Positions 50,554-59,458 of a stretch of 64,000 nt of DNA are shown here, one piece after another (the stretch's first letter is position 1; each line of letters starts with the position of its first letter). Made by a program: the position numbers and the translations under genes. The DNA is from Kitasatospora phosalacinea (GTDB taxonomy: Bacteria > Actinomycetota > Actinomycetes > Streptomycetales > Streptomycetaceae), in the NCBI RefSeq assembly GCF_000716545.1, contig NZ_JNWZ01000010.1, positions 1 to 64,000 on the forward strand, given 5' to 3'. The notes under the pieces were generated by a model that ran no database searches, was not told the DNA's origin, and worked only from the letters and a program-made list of their open reading frames with translations.

Positions 50554-50559
50554 TAGGCT
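50554..50559 (+). promoter_or_regulatory. -10 element of leaderless HipA_2 gene
   Basis: TAGGCT six bases before ATG 50566; no Shine-Dalgarno. Confidence 0.65.
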
Positions 50560-50565
50560 GTCCGG

Positions 50566-51321
50566 ATGCTCTCCGAGGTGACGGCCGTCCGCTACGCGGC
50601 GCCGCTGCGCGAAGGCGGTTCGATGCCCGGCCTGGTCGAGGCCGACGACCGCCGCCTGTACGTCCTGAAGTGGGTCGGCGCGGCCCAGGGCCGCAAGGCG
50701 CTGGTGGCCGAGGTGCTGGCCGGCGAACTCGGCCGCCGGCTCGGCCTGCCGGTGCCCGAACTCGCCCTGGTCGACCTGGACCCGGTGCTCGCCCGCAGCG
50801 AGCCCGAGGTCCAGATCCAGGACCAGATGCGGGCCAGCGGCGGCACCAACCTCGGCATGGCGTACGTCTCCGGGGCGCTGAACTTCGACCCGCTCTGCTT
50901 CGAGGTGGAGGACGCCTCCGCCGCCCGGGTGCTCTGGTTCGACGCCCTGATCGGCAACGTCGACCGCTCCTGGCGCAACCCCAACCTGCTGGTCGCGGCC
51001 GGCGGGCTGCGACTGATCGACCACGGCGCCAGCCTGATCTTCCACCACAGCTGGCCGGGCGCCGAGAAGTGGCGCCGCAAGCCCTACGACGCCTCCGACC
51101 ACGCGCTGCGGCACGCCGCCGCCCACCTGCCGGACGTCGACGCCGAACTCGCCGAACTCGCCGAGCAGGCGCTGCCCGCCGCCGTCGCCGCCGTCCCGGA
51201 CGTCTGGCTGGCCGACGAGCCCGGCTTCGACACCCCCGGGGACGTCCGCGCCGCGTACACCGCACAGCTCACCGCCCGCCTCGCCGGGCCCCGCGACTGG
51301 CTCCCGGAGGTGGCGTCCTGA
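50566..51321 (+). CDS. HipA-like kinase-fold protein (HipA_2)
   Basis: A 251-residue protein of the HipA_2 family: VLKWVGAAQGRKALVAEVLAG (ATP-lysine region), LWFDALIGNVDRSWRNPNLL (catalytic-loop-like, D-x-x-x-x-N) and LRLIDHGASLIFHH (metal-binding Asp). Unlike HipA it has no HipB beside it; the partner is the DUF3037 protein, whose start overlaps its stop (TGATG). Possibly a protein or small-molecule kinase. Confidence 0.88.
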   Translation: MLSEVTAVRYAAPLREGGSMPGLVEADDRRLYVLKWVGAAQGRKALVAEVLAGELGRRLGLPVPELALVDLDPVLARSEPEVQIQDQMRASGGTNLGMAYVSGALNFDPLCFEVEDASAARVLWFDALIGNVDRSWRNPNLLVAAGGLRLIDHGASLIFHHSWPGAEKWRRKPYDASDHALRHAAAHLPDVDAELAELAEQALPAAVAAVPDVWLADEPGFDTPGDVRAAYTAQLTARLAGPRDWLPEVAS

Positions 51322-51725
51322 TGGAGGACCGGCCCGCCCGCGAACAACCCCGCCACGACTACGAGTACGCGCTGATCCGGGCCATCCCCCGGGTCGAGCG
51401 CGGCGAGTGCGTCAACATCGGCGTCCTGCTGTACTGCCGGGGCGCCGACTACCTGGGCGCCCGCACCCACCTCGACCAGGGCCGGCTGCTGGCGCTGGAC
51501 GCGCTGGCCGACGTGGCGGGCGTGCGGCGCGCGCTGCGCGGCATCGAGGCGGTCTGCGCGGGCGGCGAGGCCGCCGGGCCGGCCGCCCGGGACAGCGCCG
51601 GGCAGCGCTTCCGCTGGCTCACCGCCCCGCGCAGCGCCGTCGTCCAGCCCGGCCCGGTGCACACCGGGCTGACCGCCGACCCGGGCGCGGAACTGCACCA
51701 CCTGTTCGACCGCCTGGTCCTCTGA
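51321..51725 (+). CDS. DUF3037 protein, HipA_2 partner
   Basis: A 134-residue protein matching DUF3037 (YEYALIRAIPRVERGECVNIGVLLYCRGADYLGAR). The ATG shares a base with the HipA_2 stop. This gene pair is widespread and conserved; function unknown. Confidence 0.9.
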   Translation: MEDRPAREQPRHDYEYALIRAIPRVERGECVNIGVLLYCRGADYLGARTHLDQGRLLALDALADVAGVRRALRGIEAVCAGGEAAGPAARDSAGQRFRWLTAPRSAVVQPGPVHTGLTADPGAELHHLFDRLVL

Positions 51726-51817
51726 ACGCCGCCACCGGACGGGCGGGCACGAGCCGTCCACCGGATCCGCAAACTACTTGCCGGATTCAATACTGGAGCT
51801 GCTGAAACGAATGGGCG

Positions 51818-51823
51818 TACCCT
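51818..51823 (+). promoter_or_regulatory. -10 element of leaderless MarR gene
   Basis: TACCCT seven bases before ATG 51831, no Shine-Dalgarno; the upstream 50 bp are AT-richer and may hold the operator. Confidence 0.55.
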
Positions 51824-51830
51824 GACCGCC

Positions 51831-52280
51831 ATGGCCAGCAACACAGGCACCGGCACCACCGGCACCGCACCCTCCACCACCGACCTGATGGAGCAGATCG
51901 CGGCCGTCGGCGCCGCCTACTTCCAGGACTTCGCCGTCGCCGCGGCCCGCCACGGCCTCAGCTCCTCGCAGGCCAAGGCGCTCAAGGCGGTCCTCGAACC
52001 CGTCCCGATGCGCGCCCTGGCCGGCCGGCTCGGCTGCGACGCCTCCAACGTCACCGGCATCGTCGACCGCCTCGAAGCGCTCGGCTACGCCCACCGCGAA
52101 GCCGCCGCCGCCGACCGCCGGGTCAAGATCGTCACCATCACCGACCAGGGCCGCGACGTCCTCGACCGGATCCGCGCCGACATGACCCGCGCCCACGCCG
52201 CCTTCGACAGCCTCGACCCCGACCAGCGCGCCGCCCTCTCCGGCCTCTGCGACCAGGTCCTCCCGCTGCTGCGCCCGTGA
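51831..52280 (+). CDS. MarR-family regulator
   Basis: A 149-residue winged-helix regulator: LSSSQAKALKAVLEPVPMRALAGRLGCDASNVTGIVDRLEALGY (read in parts) and the wing AAADRRVKIVTITDQGR. Dimeric DNA-binding protein. Target probably itself and an unlinked or adjacent gene; the neighbours give no clear regulon. Confidence 0.92.
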   Translation: MASNTGTGTTGTAPSTTDLMEQIAAVGAAYFQDFAVAAARHGLSSSQAKALKAVLEPVPMRALAGRLGCDASNVTGIVDRLEALGYAHREAAAADRRVKIVTITDQGRDVLDRIRADMTRAHAAFDSLDPDQRAALSGLCDQVLPLLRP

Positions 52281-52297
52281 CCGTCGGTGGCGTGCCG

Positions 52298-52303
52298 TAC
52301 GCT
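52298..52303 (+). promoter_or_regulatory. -10 element of leaderless DUF2797 gene
   Basis: TACGCT six bases before ATG 52310. Confidence 0.6.
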
Positions 52304-52309
52304 CACCGG

Positions 52310-53215
52310 ATGCACCAGGCGAACGGATGGACCGCCACCGGGCTGCGCTGGCACGACGGCGCGCCCCGACTCACCGCCACCGACGGCAGCCGCCGCCACG
52401 ACCGGCCGCTCGGCGACGGCACCCCCGTCGCCTGGCGGATCACCGGCCCGCGCTGCTGCACCGGCGCCCACACCGAGCGCGGCCACCGCCCCTGCCCGCA
52501 CCGCGCCACCGTCCCGCCCGAGGGCACCGTCAGCCAGTGCCCGGGCTGCCAGAACGCCGACCGCGGCCTGCAACTCGCCCGCGACCGGATCCTCGACGAC
52601 GGCCGCGAGTACCGCCTCTACCTCGCCTGGTTCGCCCCCGGCCTGCTCAAGGTCGGCCTCACCGCCACCGAGCGCGGCACCGCCCGCCTGCTCGAACAGG
52701 CCGCCCTCACCTGGACGTTCGTCGCCCACGGCCCGCTGCCCGCCGTCCGCCGCGCCGAACTCGCCCTCGCCCACGCCAAACTGGCCCGCGAACGGATCCC
52801 CGCCGCCGCCAAGTACCCCGCCTGGTGGGGCCTGCCCGCCCCCGCCGAACGGCACGACGCGCTCACCGCCGCCCGCACCCGCGCCCACCGCCTGCTCGCC
52901 GAGCACGAGCAGCTCACCCTGCTGCCCGACCACCCGGTCACCGACCAGGTCGAGCTGTACGGCCTCACCGACGGCGCCCCCGACCACTACCAGCAGGTCA
53001 AGGCGCTCGCCGACGGCGCCCGCCTGGCCGGCCGGCTGCGCCGCCCCATCGGCGGCCACCTCTTCCTCGACCGGCCCGACGGCCCCCCGCTGCTGCTCGA
53101 CACCCGCCTGCTCACCGGCTGGACGCTGCACGCCGACCCCGCCGTCACCGCCTGCGACGGCCTGACCCTGCTCCCCAGGGCCCGCCCCGCCGCCGAACAG
53201 GACGCCCTGTTCTGA
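52310..53215 (+). CDS. DUF2797 protein with zinc-finger and GIY-YIG-like parts
   Basis: A 301-residue protein. N-terminal cysteines and histidines (RCCTGAHTERGHRPCPH, then QCPGCQNADRGLQLA) look like a zinc site; YRLYLAWFAPGLLKVGLTATERGTARLLEQAA resembles a GIY-YIG nuclease core. The family is DUF2797, with no known function. Inferred nucleic-acid role only. Leaderless start chosen over an upstream in-frame codon at 52277. Confidence 0.85.
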   Translation: MHQANGWTATGLRWHDGAPRLTATDGSRRHDRPLGDGTPVAWRITGPRCCTGAHTERGHRPCPHRATVPPEGTVSQCPGCQNADRGLQLARDRILDDGREYRLYLAWFAPGLLKVGLTATERGTARLLEQAALTWTFVAHGPLPAVRRAELALAHAKLARERIPAAAKYPAWWGLPAPAERHDALTAARTRAHRLLAEHEQLTLLPDHPVTDQVELYGLTDGAPDHYQQVKALADGARLAGRLRRPIGGHLFLDRPDGPPLLLDTRLLTGWTLHADPAVTACDGLTLLPRARPAAEQDALF

Positions 53216-53237
53216 GCCGCCCCCGCCCCGCCCCCGG

Positions 53238-53594
53238 TCAGCCCTTCTTCCGGGCCTCCTGCTTCTGCCGCGCCCCCAGCGCCGCCAACGCCATGTCCTG
53301 CGCCTGCGACTTCAGGTTCTTGTAGCCGTACCCGCGCTCCGTCAACCACAGCTCCGCCGCCGTCTCGGCCCGCACCGACGCCGCCACCACGTCCTCCTCC
53401 GCCTCCCCGTGCTCCAGGAACCGGAAGGTGAAGAACGGCCGCGCCGACAGGTCGTACGTCAGGTGCCCCTCCTCGCTGAACTCCGCCCGCAGCACGTCGT
53501 GCTCGGCGGCCTCGGCCTGCAACTCGGCCCGCTGCTCGTCGGTCAGGCCGTCGAAGGAGCCACGGACCGTGATCCGGAAGGTGCGCTTGGTCAT
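53238..53594 (-). CDS. DUF6204 protein
   Basis: A 118-residue protein matching DUF6204 (FRITVRGSFDGLTDEQRAELQAEAAEHDVLRAEF; LSARPFFTFRFLEHG). Conserved in Streptomyces, function unknown. Leaderless: minus-strand TAGGGT (53601-53606) six bases before ATG. Confidence 0.88.
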   Translation of the reverse strand: MTKRTFRITVRGSFDGLTDEQRAELQAEAAEHDVLRAEFSEEGHLTYDLSARPFFTFRFLEHGEAEEDVVAASVRAETAAELWLTERGYGYKNLKSQAQDMALAALGARQKQEARKKG

Positions 53595-53600
53595 GCCCGG

Positions 53601-53606
53601 ACCCTA
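53601..53606 (-). promoter_or_regulatory. -10 element of leaderless DUF6204 gene
   Basis: Minus-strand TAGGGT, six bases before ATG 53594. Confidence 0.65.
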
Positions 53607-53753
53607 ACCCGCCGGCCCGCCGCCGCTCACCCGGATTTCCGCCCCGGCCGCCCGGTCGAGCGCGGCGCGGGCCCCGGTGCGGACCCCGGCGCGGGTGGTG
53701 TCCTGGCGGGCGTGGAGGGCGGACGCGCTTCGTCCCGGCCCGAGCCGGACTGT

Positions 53754-53759
53754 TAGGCT
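53754..53759 (+). promoter_or_regulatory. -10 element of leaderless purB
   Basis: TAGGCT eight bases before GTG 53768; no Shine-Dalgarno. Confidence 0.6.
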
Positions 53760-53767
53760 TGCGAAAC

Positions 53768-55198
53768 GTGAGCGCGAAGCCCAAGATCCCCAATGTCCTG
53801 GCCTCCCGGTACGCCTCGGCGACCCTGGCCCAGCTGTGGTCCCCCGAGCACAAGGTGGTCCTGGAGCGCCACCTGTGGCTGGCCGTCCTCAAGGCGCAGC
53901 AGGACCTCGGCATCGAGGTGCCGCCCACCGCGATCGCCGACTACGAGCGGGTGGTGGACCAGGTCGACCTGGCGTCCATCGCCGAGCGCGAGAAGGTCAC
54001 CCGGCACGACGTGAAGGCCCGGATCGAGGAGTTCTCCGAGCTCGCCGGGCACGAGCAGATCCACAAGGGCATGACCTCGCGCGACCTCACCGAGAACGTC
54101 GAGCAGCTGCAGATCCGCCAGTCGCTGGAGCACGTCCGCGACCGCACGGTGGCCGTCCTGGTCCGCCTCGGCCGCCTCGCCGCCCAGTACGGCGAGCTGG
54201 TCATGGCCGGCCGCTCGCACAACGTCGCCGCCCAGGCCACCACCCTCGGCAAGCGCTTCGCCACCGCCGCCGACGAGGTCCTGGTCGCCTTCGTCCGGCT
54301 GGAGGAGCTGATCGCCCGCTACCCGCTGCGCGGCATCAAGGGCCCGGTCGGCACCGCCCAGGACATGCTCGACCTGCTGGGCGGGGACGCCGACAAGCTC
54401 GCCGAGCTGGAGCGCCGGGTGGCCGGCCACCTCGGCTTCGAGAACGTGTTCACCTCGGTCGGCCAGGTCTACCCGCGTTCGCTCGACTACGACGTGGTCT
54501 CCGCGCTCGTCCAGCTCGCCGCCGGCCCCTCCAGCCTGGCCAAGACCATCCGCCTGATGGCCGGCCACGAGCTGGTCACCGAGGGCTTCAAGGCCGGCCA
54601 GGTCGGCTCCTCGGCGATGCCGCACAAGATGAACACCCGCTCCTGCGAGCGCGTCAACGGCCTGGCCGTCATCCTGCGCGGCTACGCCTCGATGACCGCC
54701 GAGCTCGGCGGCGACCAGTGGAACGAGGGCGACGTCTCCTGCTCCGTGGTCCGCCGGGTCGCCCTGCCGGACGCGTTCTTCGCCTTCGACGGCCTGCTGG
54801 AGACCTTCCTGACCGTCCTGGACGAGTTCGGCGCCTTCCCCGCCGTCATCGAGGCCGAGCTGGACCGCTACCTGCCGTTCCTGGCCACCACCAAGGTCCT
54901 GATGGGCGCGGTCCGGGCCGGCGTCGGCCGCGAGACCGCCCACGAGGTCATCAAGGAGCACGCGGTGAACGCCGCGCTCGCCATGCGCGAGGGCGCCCGC
55001 GAGAACACCCTGGTGCCCGGCCTGGCCGCCGACCCGCGCATCCCGCTCGACCACGCCGCCCTCGACGCCCTGCTGGCCGACCGCCTCTCCTTCACCGGTG
55101 CCGCCGCCGCCCAGGTCGGCGAACTCGTCCGCCGCGTCGAGGAGGTCGCCGCCGCCCACCCGGAGGCCGCCAAGTACGCGCCCGGCGACATCCTCTGA
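53768..55198 (+). CDS. purB: Adenylosuccinate lyase
   Basis: Purine-biosynthesis enzyme of 476 residues that cleaves SAICAR and adenylosuccinate to fumarate plus AICAR or AMP. The fumarase/aspartase signature GSSAMPHKMNTRSCERV is clear; the catalytic His region is AGRSHNVAAQATTLGKRFA and GMTSRDLTENVEQLQI contacts substrate. GTG 53768 (VSAKPKIPNVLASRY) fits relatives better than TTG 53759. Monocistronic, ends at an 18-bp hairpin. Confidence 0.97.
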   Translation: MSAKPKIPNVLASRYASATLAQLWSPEHKVVLERHLWLAVLKAQQDLGIEVPPTAIADYERVVDQVDLASIAEREKVTRHDVKARIEEFSELAGHEQIHKGMTSRDLTENVEQLQIRQSLEHVRDRTVAVLVRLGRLAAQYGELVMAGRSHNVAAQATTLGKRFATAADEVLVAFVRLEELIARYPLRGIKGPVGTAQDMLDLLGGDADKLAELERRVAGHLGFENVFTSVGQVYPRSLDYDVVSALVQLAAGPSSLAKTIRLMAGHELVTEGFKAGQVGSSAMPHKMNTRSCERVNGLAVILRGYASMTAELGGDQWNEGDVSCSVVRRVALPDAFFAFDGLLETFLTVLDEFGAFPAVIEAELDRYLPFLATTKVLMGAVRAGVGRETAHEVIKEHAVNAALAMREGARENTLVPGLAADPRIPLDHAALDALLADRLSFTGAAAAQVGELVRRVEEVAAAHPEAAKYAPGDIL

Positions 55199-55214
55199 CG
55201 CCCTGCGGGCCCTC

Positions 55215-55255
55215 CCCGCGGCCCGCCCCGGAACAGCTCCGGGGCGGGCCGCGGG
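55215..55255 (+). terminator. Terminator of purB
   Basis: 18-bp GC stem (55215-55232 / 55238-55255), five-base loop, 17 bp after the stop. Confidence 0.92.
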
Positions 55256-55273
55256 CCGTCGTGGCGCGGCGGT

Positions 55274-55279
55274 TAGGGT
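55274..55279 (+). promoter_or_regulatory. -10 element of leaderless GNAT gene
   Basis: TAGGGT seven bases before ATG 55287. Confidence 0.65.
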
Positions 55280-55286
55280 CGGTGCC

Positions 55287-55775
55287 ATGCCTGCTGCCAC
55301 CGAACCCCGCCCCGCCCACGTCCTGCGCACCGCGACCCGGGCCGACCTGCCCGCGGTGCTGGCCCTACTCGCCGACGAGGAGCGGGTGGTGGACCCGTCG
55401 GCGGTGGTGGTGACGCAGGCGTACGAGCGCGCCTTCGCGGCGATCGACGCGGACCCGCGCAACGAACTGCTGGTCCTGGTGGACGGCGGCGGCACGGCGC
55501 TGGGCTGCCTGCAGGCGACGTACATCCCGGGGCTCGGCAACGGCGGCGAGGAGCGGGCCCTGGTCGAGGCGGTGCGCGTCCGCGCGGACCGGCGCGGGGA
55601 GGGCCTCGGCCGGAGCATGATGGAGCAGGTGATCGCCAGGGCCCGCGCCCGCGGCTGCGCGCTGGTGCAACTGACCAGCCACAAGCGGCGCGGGGACGCG
55701 CACCGCTTCTACGCCGCGCTGGGCTTCGCCCGCAGCCACGAAGGGTTCAAACTCGCGCTCCAGGACCGTTCCTAG
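55287..55775 (+). CDS. GNAT-family N-acetyltransferase
   Basis: A 162-residue GNAT protein: VEAVRVRADRRGEGLGRSMMEQVI contains the acetyl-CoA loop RRGEGLG, and HRFYAALGFARSHEGFKL is the usual C-terminal end. Resembles amino-acid or small-amine acetyltransferases. Convergent with the DHA2 exporter gene, 7 bp apart. Confidence 0.92.
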   Translation: MPAATEPRPAHVLRTATRADLPAVLALLADEERVVDPSAVVVTQAYERAFAAIDADPRNELLVLVDGGGTALGCLQATYIPGLGNGGEERALVEAVRVRADRRGEGLGRSMMEQVIARARARGCALVQLTSHKRRGDAHRFYAALGFARSHEGFKLALQDRS

Positions 55776-55782
55776 GGCCGGG

Positions 55783-57261
55783 TCAGGCGCCGTCCTCGCC
55801 CGGGTGGATCGGGGGCGTGGTCGGGGCGCAGTACCAGTCGCAGTCGGGTTCGGCGACCGGGTGCGGCGGGGTGAGGGCGTCGGAGCGGACGGTGGCGAAG
55901 GCCAGGGCGGCGCCGGTGGCGAGCAGGGCGGCGCAGATCAGCATGGCGGTGCCGAAGGCGGCGTCGACCTCGGCCGGGACGCGGTAGGCGTCGCCGCTCA
56001 GGCCCGACAGCGGGGGGATCGCGGCGACCGCGAACAGGCCCGCCGCCCGGGCGGCCGCGTTGTTGACGCCCGAGGCGATGCCGGCCCGGCGGACGTCCAC
56101 GGCGGCCAGCACGGTCGCGGTCAGCGGCGCGACCAGCAGCGTCATCCCGGCGCCCTGCACGGTGACGGCCGGCAGCACGTCCAGCCAGTAGCTCGCGCCG
56201 GGCCCGATCCGCAGCATCAGCAGCACCCCGGCGGCCACCAGCAGCGGCCCCACCGTCAGCGGCAGCCGGGGCCCCACCGCCCGGCTCAGCCGTCCGGCCC
56301 GGCCGGAGAACAGCAGCATCAGCACCGTGATCGGCACCAGCGCGACCCCCGACAGCAGCGGCGTGAACCCGGCCACGACCTGCAACTGCACCGTCAGCAG
56401 CAGGAACACCCCGCTGAACGCCCCGTACACGCAGAGCGTGACCAGGTTGACCGAGGTGAACAGCCGCGAACGGAACAGCGACAGCGGCAGCATCGGGTTC
56501 GCCGACCGGTGCTCGACCAGCACGAACGCCCCCGCCAGCGCCAGGCCCGCCACGGCGGCCAGCAGCGCGCCCGGGGTCAGCCCCGAGCCGGCCTCGGTCA
56601 GCGCGTAGGTGATCCCGGCCAGCGCCAGCGCCGCCAGCAGCGCGCCCAGCACGTCGAAGCGGCCGCTCGCGTCCGGGTCCCGGCTCTCCGGGACGTGCCG
56701 GGCGGTCACCGCGAGTACCACCGCCGCCAGCGGCAGGTTCAGCAGGAAGATCCACCGCCAGCCCGGGCCGTCCACCAGCCAGCCGCCCAGGAACGGCCCG
56801 ACCGCCGCCGCGACCCCGCCCAGCCCCGACCAGGCGCCGACCGCGCCCGCCCGGTCCTCCTCGGCGAACACCGCCTGCAGCATCGCCAGCGAACCGGGCG
56901 TCAGCAGCGCCCCGCCCACTCCCTGCAACGCCCGTGCCAGCACCAGCAGTTCGACGTTCGGCGCGGCCGCGCACCCGGCCGAGGCGAGGGCGAACCAGCA
57001 CACCCCCAGCAGGAACACCCGCCTGCGCCCGTAGCGGTCGCCGAGCGAACCGCCCAGCAGGATCAGCGCCGCCAGCGTCAGCATGTACGCGTTGACCGTC
57101 CACTGCAGCGCCGACAGGTCCGCGCCCAGGTCCGCGCCGATCCGCGGCAGCGCCACGTTCACCACCGTGCCGTCCAGCATCGCCATGCCGGAGCCCAGCG
57201 CCGTCGCCGCCACCACCCACCGGCCGCGGCCCGTGCCGAGGCGGATCCCGTTGTCGCTCAC
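55783..57261 (-). CDS. DHA2-type (EmrB/QacA) drug exporter
   Basis: Fourteen-helix MFS drug:proton antiporter of 492 residues. Signatures: MLDGTVVNVALPRIG (motif D1), GSLGDRYGRRRVF (motif A), LQGVGGALLTPGSLA (motif C-like). The last residues CDWYCAPTTPPIHPGE are a known ending in actinobacterial members. GTG 57261 has GGAG near. Exports unknown hydrophobic compounds. Confidence 0.93.
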   Translation of the reverse strand: MSDNGIRLGTGRGRWVVAATALGSGMAMLDGTVVNVALPRIGADLGADLSALQWTVNAYMLTLAALILLGGSLGDRYGRRRVFLLGVCWFALASAGCAAAPNVELLVLARALQGVGGALLTPGSLAMLQAVFAEEDRAGAVGAWSGLGGVAAAVGPFLGGWLVDGPGWRWIFLLNLPLAAVVLAVTARHVPESRDPDASGRFDVLGALLAALALAGITYALTEAGSGLTPGALLAAVAGLALAGAFVLVEHRSANPMLPLSLFRSRLFTSVNLVTLCVYGAFSGVFLLLTVQLQVVAGFTPLLSGVALVPITVLMLLFSGRAGRLSRAVGPRLPLTVGPLLVAAGVLLMLRIGPGASYWLDVLPAVTVQGAGMTLLVAPLTATVLAAVDVRRAGIASGVNNAAARAAGLFAVAAIPPLSGLSGDAYRVPAEVDAAFGTAMLICAALLATGAALAFATVRSDALTPPHPVAEPDCDWYCAPTTPPIHPGEDGA

Positions 57262-57325
57262 GCTCCGAGTGTCCGGCAGGAGGGCGCGCGGCCGGGCGAC
57301 CGGCGCGCAGGCGGCCGACGGCCGG

Positions 57326-58270
57326 TCAGGGCAGCAGCGAGGCGCGCCGCCAGGCGCGGGCGGTGGCCGGGGTGAGGACGCCCAGGTCGGCGAAGAACTC
57401 CAGCGCCTTGCGGGCCCAGTCGATCCGGGCCTGCCGCCAGTACGGGTTGGCCTCGGCCGCCCGGCGGGCCTCGGCCGGGTCGAGACCGGCCAGCGCGTAC
57501 ACCCGGGGGTGCACGATCTCGGCCACCGCCTGCCGGGCCAGCAGCGCCAGCGCCCGCCGGAAGACCGCCCGCCGGGCCTGCGTCATCGCCGCCCAGCGCC
57601 GTTCCAGCTCCGGCTTGGCGTAGCCGATGTGCCGGGCCTCCTCGACCACGTGGATCCGGGCCACCGAGCGGGCCAGCGGCTGCAGCGACTCGTCGCGGAT
57701 CATCTCGCGCTGCATCGCGTCGGTGAACTCCTCGACGAAGATCGCCCCGGCGAAGGTCATGGTGGTGTCGTTGAGCAGGAAGTGCAGCTTCCCCAGCCGG
57801 TCCGCGCGCCGGGTGGGCCGGGCTGACGGGTAGCCGGTCGCGGTGATGTAGCGGGCGAACATGGTGGAGTGCCGGCACTCGTCCGCCACCTCGGTCAGCG
57901 CGTACTGGGCGTGCCCGGTGGTCAGGTCGCCCGCGTAGACGTGCCGGATCAGGCCCTCCATCAGCACCAGCTCGAACCAGATCCCGGCGGCCGTGGTGGA
58001 CGCGAACTGGTGCACGCTCAGCCGGGCCCGCCCCCGCTCGTCCAGCCGCTCCCACAGCGGGGTGCCGTACAGCGCGACGCGGTGCGCGGGCAGCGCGTAG
58101 TGGTCCGGGTCGACGGGGGCGGACCAGTCGATCTCGGTGAGCGGGTCGTACGAGTGCTTGGCGGAGGCCCGCAGCAGGCGGGCGGCGTTGAGCTCGCGGT
58201 CGGCGTTGCGCTGCCGGGCGGGGGTCTGCGGCGGGAGGGGGGTCTGCGACGGGGCGGCGGTGTCGGACAC
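57326..58270 (-). CDS. AurF-like diiron oxygenase
   Basis: A 314-residue helical diiron protein of the p-aminobenzoate N-oxygenase family. Iron ligands are visible in EVADECRHSTMF, FVEEFTDAMQREM and HVVEEARHIGYAKPE. It would oxidise an arylamine or related substrate with oxygen. Stand-alone, not in the main cluster. GTG 58270 (GGAG seven bases upstream) is preferred over the distal start. Its promoter overlaps a palindrome GACAGACTGTC, so it is probably repressed by a TetR-type protein encoded elsewhere. Confidence 0.9.
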   Translation of the reverse strand: MSDTAAPSQTPLPPQTPARQRNADRELNAARLLRASAKHSYDPLTEIDWSAPVDPDHYALPAHRVALYGTPLWERLDERGRARLSVHQFASTTAAGIWFELVLMEGLIRHVYAGDLTTGHAQYALTEVADECRHSTMFARYITATGYPSARPTRRADRLGKLHFLLNDTTMTFAGAIFVEEFTDAMQREMIRDESLQPLARSVARIHVVEEARHIGYAKPELERRWAAMTQARRAVFRRALALLARQAVAEIVHPRVYALAGLDPAEARRAAEANPYWRQARIDWARKALEFFADLGVLTPATARAWRRASLLP

Positions 58271-58311
58271 GGGCGGGCTCCGGAGGGTGGGGGGCGACGG
58301 GGGCTCCGGGA

Positions 58312-58339
58312 CGAGTAAACCAATGAGACAGACTGTCAA
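58312..58339 (-). promoter_or_regulatory. Promoter with palindromic operator for AurF-like gene
   Basis: Minus-strand TTGACA (58334-58339) is a perfect -35; TACTCG 16 bases on is a plausible -10 (58312-58317). The perfect palindrome GACAGACTGTC (58327-58337) overlaps the -35, the arrangement of a repressor operator. Confidence 0.7.
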
Positions 58340-58425
58340 CAAGGGGTCCGGGCAGATCGGCGGCCGTGCGTCCGCCCGCACCGAGCCCGCGTGCGGCTCC
58401 GCCCCGCCCCGCGCAGACTGGCCGC

Positions 58426-59430
58426 ATGGACCCGGTCACCACCCTGGAACGCATCGCCTTCCTGCTGGAGCGCGAACTCGCCTCCCCCCACCGGGCCAAG
58501 GCGTTCCGCACCGCGGCCGAAGCCGCCGCCGCCCTGCCCCCCGAACCGATCGACGCCGCCCAGGCCGAACGGCTCCCCGGCGTCGGCCCCGTCACCGCCC
58601 GGGTGATCGCCGACGCCTCGGTCGGCCGCACCCCCCAGTACCTGCTGGAGGCCGAGGCCCGCGCCGCCGCCGGACCCGCCCCCTCCGCCGCCGCGCTCCG
58701 GCTGCGCGAGAAGCTCCAGGGCGACTGCCACCTGCACTCCGACTGGTCCGACGGCGCCGCGCCCGTCGAACTGATGGCCCGCACCGCCCACGCCCTCGGC
58801 CACCACTGGGCCGTCCTCACCGACCACTCGCCCCGCCTCACCGTCGCCCACGGCCTCAGCGCGGACCGCCTGCGCGAACAGCTCGACCTGGTCGAGGACC
58901 TCAACACCAGGTCCGCCCCGTTCCGGCTGCTGACCGGCATCGAGTGCGACGTCCTCGCGGACGGCTCGCTCGACCAGGACGAGGAACTGCTCGACCGCCT
59001 CGACGTGGTGATCGCCTCCGTCCACTCCGACCTGCGGATGGGAGCCGACGCGATGACGCACCGCCTGCTCGCCGCCGTCCGCAACCCGCTGGTCGACGTC
59101 CTCGGCCATTGCACCGGGCGGCGCCTGGGGGAGAAGCCCCGCCCGCGCTCCGAGTTCGACGCCGAGGCCGTCTTCACCGCCTGCCGCGAACACGACACCG
59201 CCGTCGAGATCAACTGCCGCCCCGACCGGCAGGACCCGCCCGACGACCTCCTGGCCCTCGCCGCCGACCTCGGCTGCCTGTTCGCGATCGACACGGACGC
59301 GCACGCGCCGGGGGAGCTCGACCGGCAGATCGACGGCTGCGAGCGGGCGGTGGGGGCGGGGCTGGACGCGGAGCGGGTGATCACGGCGTGGTCGGTGGAC
59401 CACCTGCTGGCGTGGGCGGGGGCGCGGTGA
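58426..59430 (+). CDS. PHP-domain phosphoesterase (PolX-like, with HhH)
   Basis: A 334-residue protein. The N-terminal helix-hairpin-helix domain (LERIAFLLERELASPHRAKAF, RLPGVGPVTARVI) precedes a PHP domain with metal ligands CHLHSDWSDG, LTDHSPRL, GIECDVLADG, SVHSDLRM, GHCTGRRLG and DTDAHAP. It equals the C-terminal PHP part of PolX without the polymerase. DNA-repair nuclease or phosphatase likely. Confidence 0.92.
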   Translation: MDPVTTLERIAFLLERELASPHRAKAFRTAAEAAAALPPEPIDAAQAERLPGVGPVTARVIADASVGRTPQYLLEAEARAAAGPAPSAAALRLREKLQGDCHLHSDWSDGAAPVELMARTAHALGHHWAVLTDHSPRLTVAHGLSADRLREQLDLVEDLNTRSAPFRLLTGIECDVLADGSLDQDEELLDRLDVVIASVHSDLRMGADAMTHRLLAAVRNPLVDVLGHCTGRRLGEKPRPRSEFDAEAVFTACREHDTAVEINCRPDRQDPPDDLLALAADLGCLFAIDTDAHAPGELDRQIDGCERAVGAGLDAERVITAWSVDHLLAWAGAR

Positions 59431-59458
59431 CCCGCGGGCGGTTGTCGGGGCGGGGCGC

